DNA of 64,000 nucleotides from Clavibacter sp. VKM Ac-2872 (GTDB lineage Bacteria; Actinomycetota; Actinomycetes; Actinomycetales; Microbacteriaceae): NCBI RefSeq assembly GCF_015351105.1, contig NZ_JADKRR010000001.1, positions 434,001 to 498,000 of the forward strand, read 5' to 3'. Shown piece by piece: positions 60,721 to 64,000 of this stretch (position 1 is its first letter; each line of letters starts with the position of its first letter). The notes under the pieces were generated by a model. It saw only the letters and a program-made list of their open reading frames with translations, ran no database searches and was not told where the DNA came from. The position numbers and the translations under genes were made by a program.

Positions 60721-60726
60721 TAGCGT
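60721..60726 (+). promoter_or_regulatory. Leaderless -10 hexamer TAGCGT
   Basis: TAGCGT is followed by 7 nt and the ATG at 60734. Confidence 0.45.
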
Positions 60727-60733
60727 GGCGCTC

Positions 60734-61768
60734 ATGACAGAGCAGTCCACCGATCAGCCCACCACGTACCTCGGCCGCACCGGCGTGGAGGTCTCGCGCC
60801 TCTGCCTCGGCACCATGATGTTCGGCGCCTGGGGCGAGACCGACCACGAGAAGTCCATCCGCGTGATCCACCGCGCCATCGATGCGGGCATCACCTTCAT
60901 CGACACCGCCGACATCTACGCGTACGGCGAGTCGGAGGAGATCGTCGGCAAAGCCATCGCGCAGTCCGGCCGACGCGACGACCTCGTCCTCGCCACCAAG
61001 TTCTTCAACGGGATGAAGCCCGAGGCGAACTTCCGCGGAGGCTCGCGCCGCTGGATCATGCGGGCCGTCGAGGACTCGCTGCGCCGCCTCGGCACCGACC
61101 ACATCGACCTGTACCAGATGCACCGGCCCGACGAGCACACGGACATCGAGGAGACCCTCGGCGCGCTCACCGACCTGGTCACGCAGGGCAAGGTGCGCTA
61201 CATCGGCTCGTCCACGTTCCAACCGAGCCAGGTCGTCGAGGCGCAGTGGGCCGCCCGCGAGCGCGGCACCGCGCGCTTCGTCACCGAGCAGCCGCCGTAC
61301 TCGCTCCTCACCCGCGGCATCGAGGCCGACCTCCTCCCCACGACCCAGCGCCACGGCATGGGCGCGCTCGTCTGGAGCCCGCTCGCGGGAGGCTGGCTCT
61401 CCGGCAAGTACCGGAAGGGCCAGGAGATCCCGAAGACGCACCGCAACGACCGCGACCCGTCGCGCTACGACCCGTCCGACCCGAAGTTCGCGGCCGCCGA
61501 CCAGCTGGGCGCCCTCGCCGACGAGCTCGGCGTGCCGCTCGTGCACCTCGCGCTCGCCTTCGTGCTGCGCCACCCGGCGGTGTCCAGCGCGATCATCGGC
61601 CCGCGCACCATGGAGCAGCTCGAGTCCCAGCTCGACGCGGCCACCCTGGAGCTCGACGCCGCCACGCTCGACCGCATCGACGAGATCGTGCCGCCCGGCC
61701 TCAACGTGAACCCGGCCGACACGGGGTTCGCGAACTACTGGCTGGATCCCGCCCGCCGCCGCCGCTGA
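60734..61768 (+). CDS. Aldo/keto reductase
   Basis: A 344-residue NADPH-dependent oxidoreductase. The catalytic Asp and Tyr are in FIDTADIYAYGESEEIVG, the Lys in VLATKFFNG and the His in LYQMHRPDEH. The cofactor phosphate loop is SSAIIGPRTMEQLESQL. Leaderless start. Substrates of this subgroup are varied aldehydes and sugars. Confidence 0.93.
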   Translation: MTEQSTDQPTTYLGRTGVEVSRLCLGTMMFGAWGETDHEKSIRVIHRAIDAGITFIDTADIYAYGESEEIVGKAIAQSGRRDDLVLATKFFNGMKPEANFRGGSRRWIMRAVEDSLRRLGTDHIDLYQMHRPDEHTDIEETLGALTDLVTQGKVRYIGSSTFQPSQVVEAQWAARERGTARFVTEQPPYSLLTRGIEADLLPTTQRHGMGALVWSPLAGGWLSGKYRKGQEIPKTHRNDRDPSRYDPSDPKFAAADQLGALADELGVPLVHLALAFVLRHPAVSSAIIGPRTMEQLESQLDAATLELDAATLDRIDEIVPPGLNVNPADTGFANYWLDPARRRR

Positions 61769-61845
61769 CCCGGCCGGGGCGCGGGATGCGGGCGGTCGCC
61801 GATCCGCGGAGCGCCCGCTCCCGGTCGGCGCCGATCCGCTCCCCG

Positions 61846-61851
61846 TAGGGT
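61846..61851 (+). promoter_or_regulatory. Leaderless -10 hexamer TAGGGT
   Basis: TAGGGT is followed by 6 nt and the ATG at 61858. Confidence 0.5.
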
Positions 61852-61857
61852 CGGTGC

Positions 61858-62631
61858 ATGAGCCGCCGCACCCGGGAGCCCGTGTACGGGACCGCCGTCG
61901 TCCTGGGCCGCGCGCTCTTCGGATCGCTCCGTCTCCGGCTCGTCGCCGACGGCCGGGACCGCATCCCGGACACCGGCGGCGCGGTCATCGCGATGACCCA
62001 CTTCGGCTACCTCGAGTTCGCCCTCGTGGAGTGGGCGACCTGGTTGCACAATCGCCGCCGGATCCGCTTCATGGCGAAGAAGGGCGCGTTCGACACGCCC
62101 GGCGTGGGCTGGGTCCTGCGCCGGATGCGCCACATCGAGGTCGACATGACCGCGGGTGCCGCCGCCTACGCGGACGCCGTCGCGGCCCTGCGGGCGGGCG
62201 AGCTCATCGGCGTCTTCCCGGAGGCGGGCGTGAGCGCCTCCTTCCGGGTGCGGGAGCTCAAGACCGGTGCCGCGCGGCTGGCCGCCGAGGCCGGCGTGCC
62301 GATCGTGCCCGTCGCCGTGTGGGGCGGGCACCGTCTGCTCACCAAGAACCGCCGCATCCGCATGCGCGATCGCATCGGCGTTCCCGTGCACCTGCGCGTG
62401 GGGGAGCGGATCCCCGTGGCGCCGGACGCGGATCCGCGCGAGGTGACCGACGCCCTCCGCGACGAGCTGCAGCGGCTGGTCGACGACCTGCAGTCCTCCT
62501 ACCCGGTGGACGGCCACGATGCATGGTGGCAGCCGCGGCACCGGGGCGGCACGGCGCCGACACCGGCGGAGGCGGCGGCCGCCGACGCGGAGCGCGACGA
62601 GCGCAGGAGGCGTCGCGCCGAGGAGCGCTGA
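61858..62631 (+). CDS. PlsC-like lysophospholipid acyltransferase
   Basis: A 257-residue acyltransferase. The first block is AMTHFGYLEFAL, with H-x4-E in place of the usual H-x4-D. The second is RRIRFMAKKGAF, and the third is GVFPEAGVSASF, in place of F-P-E-G-T-R-S. IVPVAVWGGHR is the fourth. The tail is charged. It is likely to acylate a glycerolipid at the inner face of the membrane. The two changed motif positions make the activity less sure. Confidence 0.85.
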   Translation: MSRRTREPVYGTAVVLGRALFGSLRLRLVADGRDRIPDTGGAVIAMTHFGYLEFALVEWATWLHNRRRIRFMAKKGAFDTPGVGWVLRRMRHIEVDMTAGAAAYADAVAALRAGELIGVFPEAGVSASFRVRELKTGAARLAAEAGVPIVPVAVWGGHRLLTKNRRIRMRDRIGVPVHLRVGERIPVAPDADPREVTDALRDELQRLVDDLQSSYPVDGHDAWWQPRHRGGTAPTPAEAAAADAERDERRRRRAEER

Positions 62632-62651
62632 CCCGCGCAGAGGGGGAGATG

Positions 62652-62686
62652 AGATCGGCCCGGGCCTTCGAGGCCCGGGCCGATCT
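62652..62686 (+). terminator. 16-bp hairpin terminator after plsC
   Basis: Arms 62652-62667 and 62671-62686 pair perfectly around TCG, 20 bases past the PlsC stop. Confidence 0.85.
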
Positions 62687-62899
62687 GCGCACGTGAACGT
62701 CTGTTACCCGCAGACGAACCGGCTGGTGCGGTACCGCTCACCCGAAGAGCTGTACCGGATGCCTCCACGGTAGCCGCGCATGCTGACGATCCCCCGGACT
62801 GCGCGGGAATGTACCCCGTATTGGGGGGAAGCGGGTGTGTCCGTCTTTTGGGGGACCCAGTACAGTCGCGCGTCCCTCGACGCCGCGGCTCAGACCGGC

Positions 62900-63316
62900 T
62901 CAGACCGGCTCGGCCAGCGGGGATCGCTCGAGGCCGGGCGCCGGCGGGGCGGTGGGGTCGGCGTCCACGGCGCGGATCCGGTTGCCCGCGTCCACGTGCA
63001 CCACGCGGGGCTCGAGCGCGCGCGCCTCCTCGGTGCTCATCTGGCCGTACGCGATGAGGATCACCACGTCGCCGACGCCCACGAGGTGCGCGGCCGCGCC
63101 GTTGATGCCGAGCACGCCGCTGCCGCGCTCGCCCGCGATCGTGTAGGTGTCGAGCCGGGCGCCGTTGGTGACGTCGACGATGCTGACGCGCTCGCCCACG
63201 AGGATGTCGGCGGCGTCGAGCAGGTCGCGGTCGACCGTGACGGAGCCCACGTAGTGCAGGTCGGCGTGCGTCACCGTGGCGCGGTGGATCTTCGCGGTCA
63301 TCATGGTGCGCAGCAT
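62900..63316 (-). CDS. panD: Aspartate 1-decarboxylase precursor
   Basis: A 138-residue pyruvoyl enzyme making beta-alanine for pantothenate. [25 protein letters not shown] carries the self-cleavage site Gly24-Ser25. [12 protein letters not shown] and [16 protein letters not shown] are conserved active-site blocks. GAGGAG precedes the ATG at 63316. The usual panB/panC genes are not next to it. It is encoded divergently from the YihY-type gene. Confidence 0.96.
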   Translation of the reverse strand: MLRTMMTAKIHRATVTHADLHYVGSVTVDRDLLDAADILVGERVSIVDVTNGARLDTYTIAGERGSGVLGINGAAAHLVGVGDVVILIAYGQMSTEEARALEPRVVHVDAGNRIRAVDADPTAPPAPGLERSPLAEPV

Positions 63317-63543
63317 GCGTGCTCCTCGGCGGGCGGTGTCCGTGCGCGCGGAGGCGGAGCACGGTGATCGCACGGGCGATCACGTGGGCAACGCGCGCGA
63401 GCACGCGGATGTTCCGGCGGGTGCCGGATCCGGTCCGCGCGCGGCCCCCGGCGAGTGTACGAGACGGCGCCGGGCTATGCGCGCCCGCCCGGGCGGGCCA
63501 CTCTGGGGAGGGGACCCGACCCGCAGAGCGCATGGAGGCACCA

Positions 63544-64000
63544 GTGGCACGACGAGACACGGCCGACACCATGGAGGATCGTCCCGGCGAGGATGACGCG
63601 CGCAAGCCCGACTCCCCGACGGACATCGAGAAGCCGTCCTGGAAGTACGTGCTCCGCAAGACCATGCGCGAGTTCGGATCCGACCAGTGCACCGACATCG
63701 CGGCGTCGCTGACCTACTACGCGGTGCTGTCGCTGTTCCCGGCGCTCATCGCGATCATCTCGCTGCTCGGGGTGTTCGGGCAGGGGCGTTCGACGGTCGA
63801 CGCCGTCGTGGACCTGCTGGAGGGCTTTGCTCCGAAGGACGCCATCGGGCTCATCACGCCGGTTCTGGAGGGCTTCGTCGAGTCCCCGGCCGCCGGCTTC
63901 GCCCTCGTCTCCGGCATCGTGCTCGCCATCTGGTCGGCGTCCGGCTACGTCGGCGCCTTCAGCCGGGCCATGAACCGCATCTACGAGATCCCCGAGGGCC
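63544..64000 (+). CDS. YihY/BrkB-family membrane protein (partial, runs off the right edge)
   Basis: The first 152 codons of a polytopic membrane protein. GTG start with GGAGG 5 nt upstream. After an acidic N-terminus, KTMREFGSDQCTDIAASLTYYAVLSLFPALIAIISLLG is the family opening, and IWSASGYVGAFSRAMNRIYEIPEG is the second conserved block. The family is sometimes named ribonuclease BN in error; its role in the membrane is not settled. Confidence 0.9.
   Translation, partial: MARRDTADTMEDRPGEDDARKPDSPTDIEKPSWKYVLRKTMREFGSDQCTDIAASLTYYAVLSLFPALIAIISLLGVFGQGRSTVDAVVDLLEGFAPKDAIGLITPVLEGFVESPAAGFALVSGIVLAIWSASGYVGAFSRAMNRIYEIPEG

Noticed and set aside
62698-62716. CGTCTG...CAGACG near 62700 as a fourth TetR operator copy
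   Set aside because: The half-sites are in the opposite order (CGTCTG-N7-CAGACG) and spacing differs, so it does not match the operator.
62889-62912. Short tandem repeat CTCAGACCGG near the panD stop
   Set aside because: Two copies of about 10 bases only, and no link to any gene signal.

Overview
The window is chromosomal DNA of a very high-GC Gram-positive actinobacterium. Compact genes, strong G/C at third codon positions, abundant GTG starts, Tat and LPXTG surface proteins, leaderless promoters and the gene set point to the Microbacteriaceae, with a Clavibacter/Rathayibacter-like plant-associated bacterium as my best guess (an inference; no 16S rRNA or marker set is present).

Layout. 1-11 kb: end of an unknown gene, kynureninase, a Gfo/Idh/MocA oxidoreductase divergent from a coupled pair of glycosyltransferases (one fused to HEAT repeats), a 57-residue membrane protein, the three-gene ATP-grasp / alpha-E / transglutaminase operon, and a lipase-like hydrolase. 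11-29 kb is a secretion-rich region: a secreted four-Cys/W-rich family present as three paralogues (11.1, 18.1 and 27.4 kb), an acetyltransferase, an S53 sedolisin protease coupled to an LPXTG wall protein, a TetR regulator, two tandem Tat-exported phospholipases C, AlkB, a lipoate-protein ligase, and a lipoprotein amidase. A near-identical palindrome (CAGACG-N2-CGWCTG) lies about 100-125 bp upstream of all three secreted paralogues, and one copy sits in the divergent promoter of the TetR gene. They look like one regulon.

29-36 kb is housekeeping: DUF2809 protein, phosphoglucomutase, prephenate dehydratase, seryl-tRNA synthetase, HAD phosphatase, tRNA-Ser(TGA) and an LCP cell-wall ligase. 36-40 kb holds an overlapping operon (small secreted protein, lipoprotein, MacA-like adaptor, ABC ATPase, MacB/FtsX-like permease), lying between the two tRNA-Ser genes. 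40-46 kb: tRNA-Ser(GCT), a LacI-controlled ThuA plus Gfo/Idh sugar-modification pair, and a GH13 amylase-family enzyme.

46.2-55.9 kb is a complete integrated element in the 3' end of tRNA-Arg(ACG), bounded by 48-bp direct repeats. It carries integrase, excisionase, RepSA-like initiator, FtsK-type translocase and an HNH nuclease, which is the plan of an actinomycete integrative and conjugative element (AICE). Its cargo is an AT-richer, overlapping three-gene module (TIGR04255-type protein, HTH protein, and a protein with a GDIF...SQTCDI motif) of no known function. It is a candidate defence or selfish system.

56-64 kb: PadR/membrane/LuxR-HTH operon, DUF6412 plus a frameshifted YidC homologue, an AlaX-like editing hydrolase, aldo/keto reductase, PlsC acyltransferase, PanD and the start of a YihY/BrkB protein. 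The genome shows a heavy excess of the hexamer GGATCC which the integrated element lacks.
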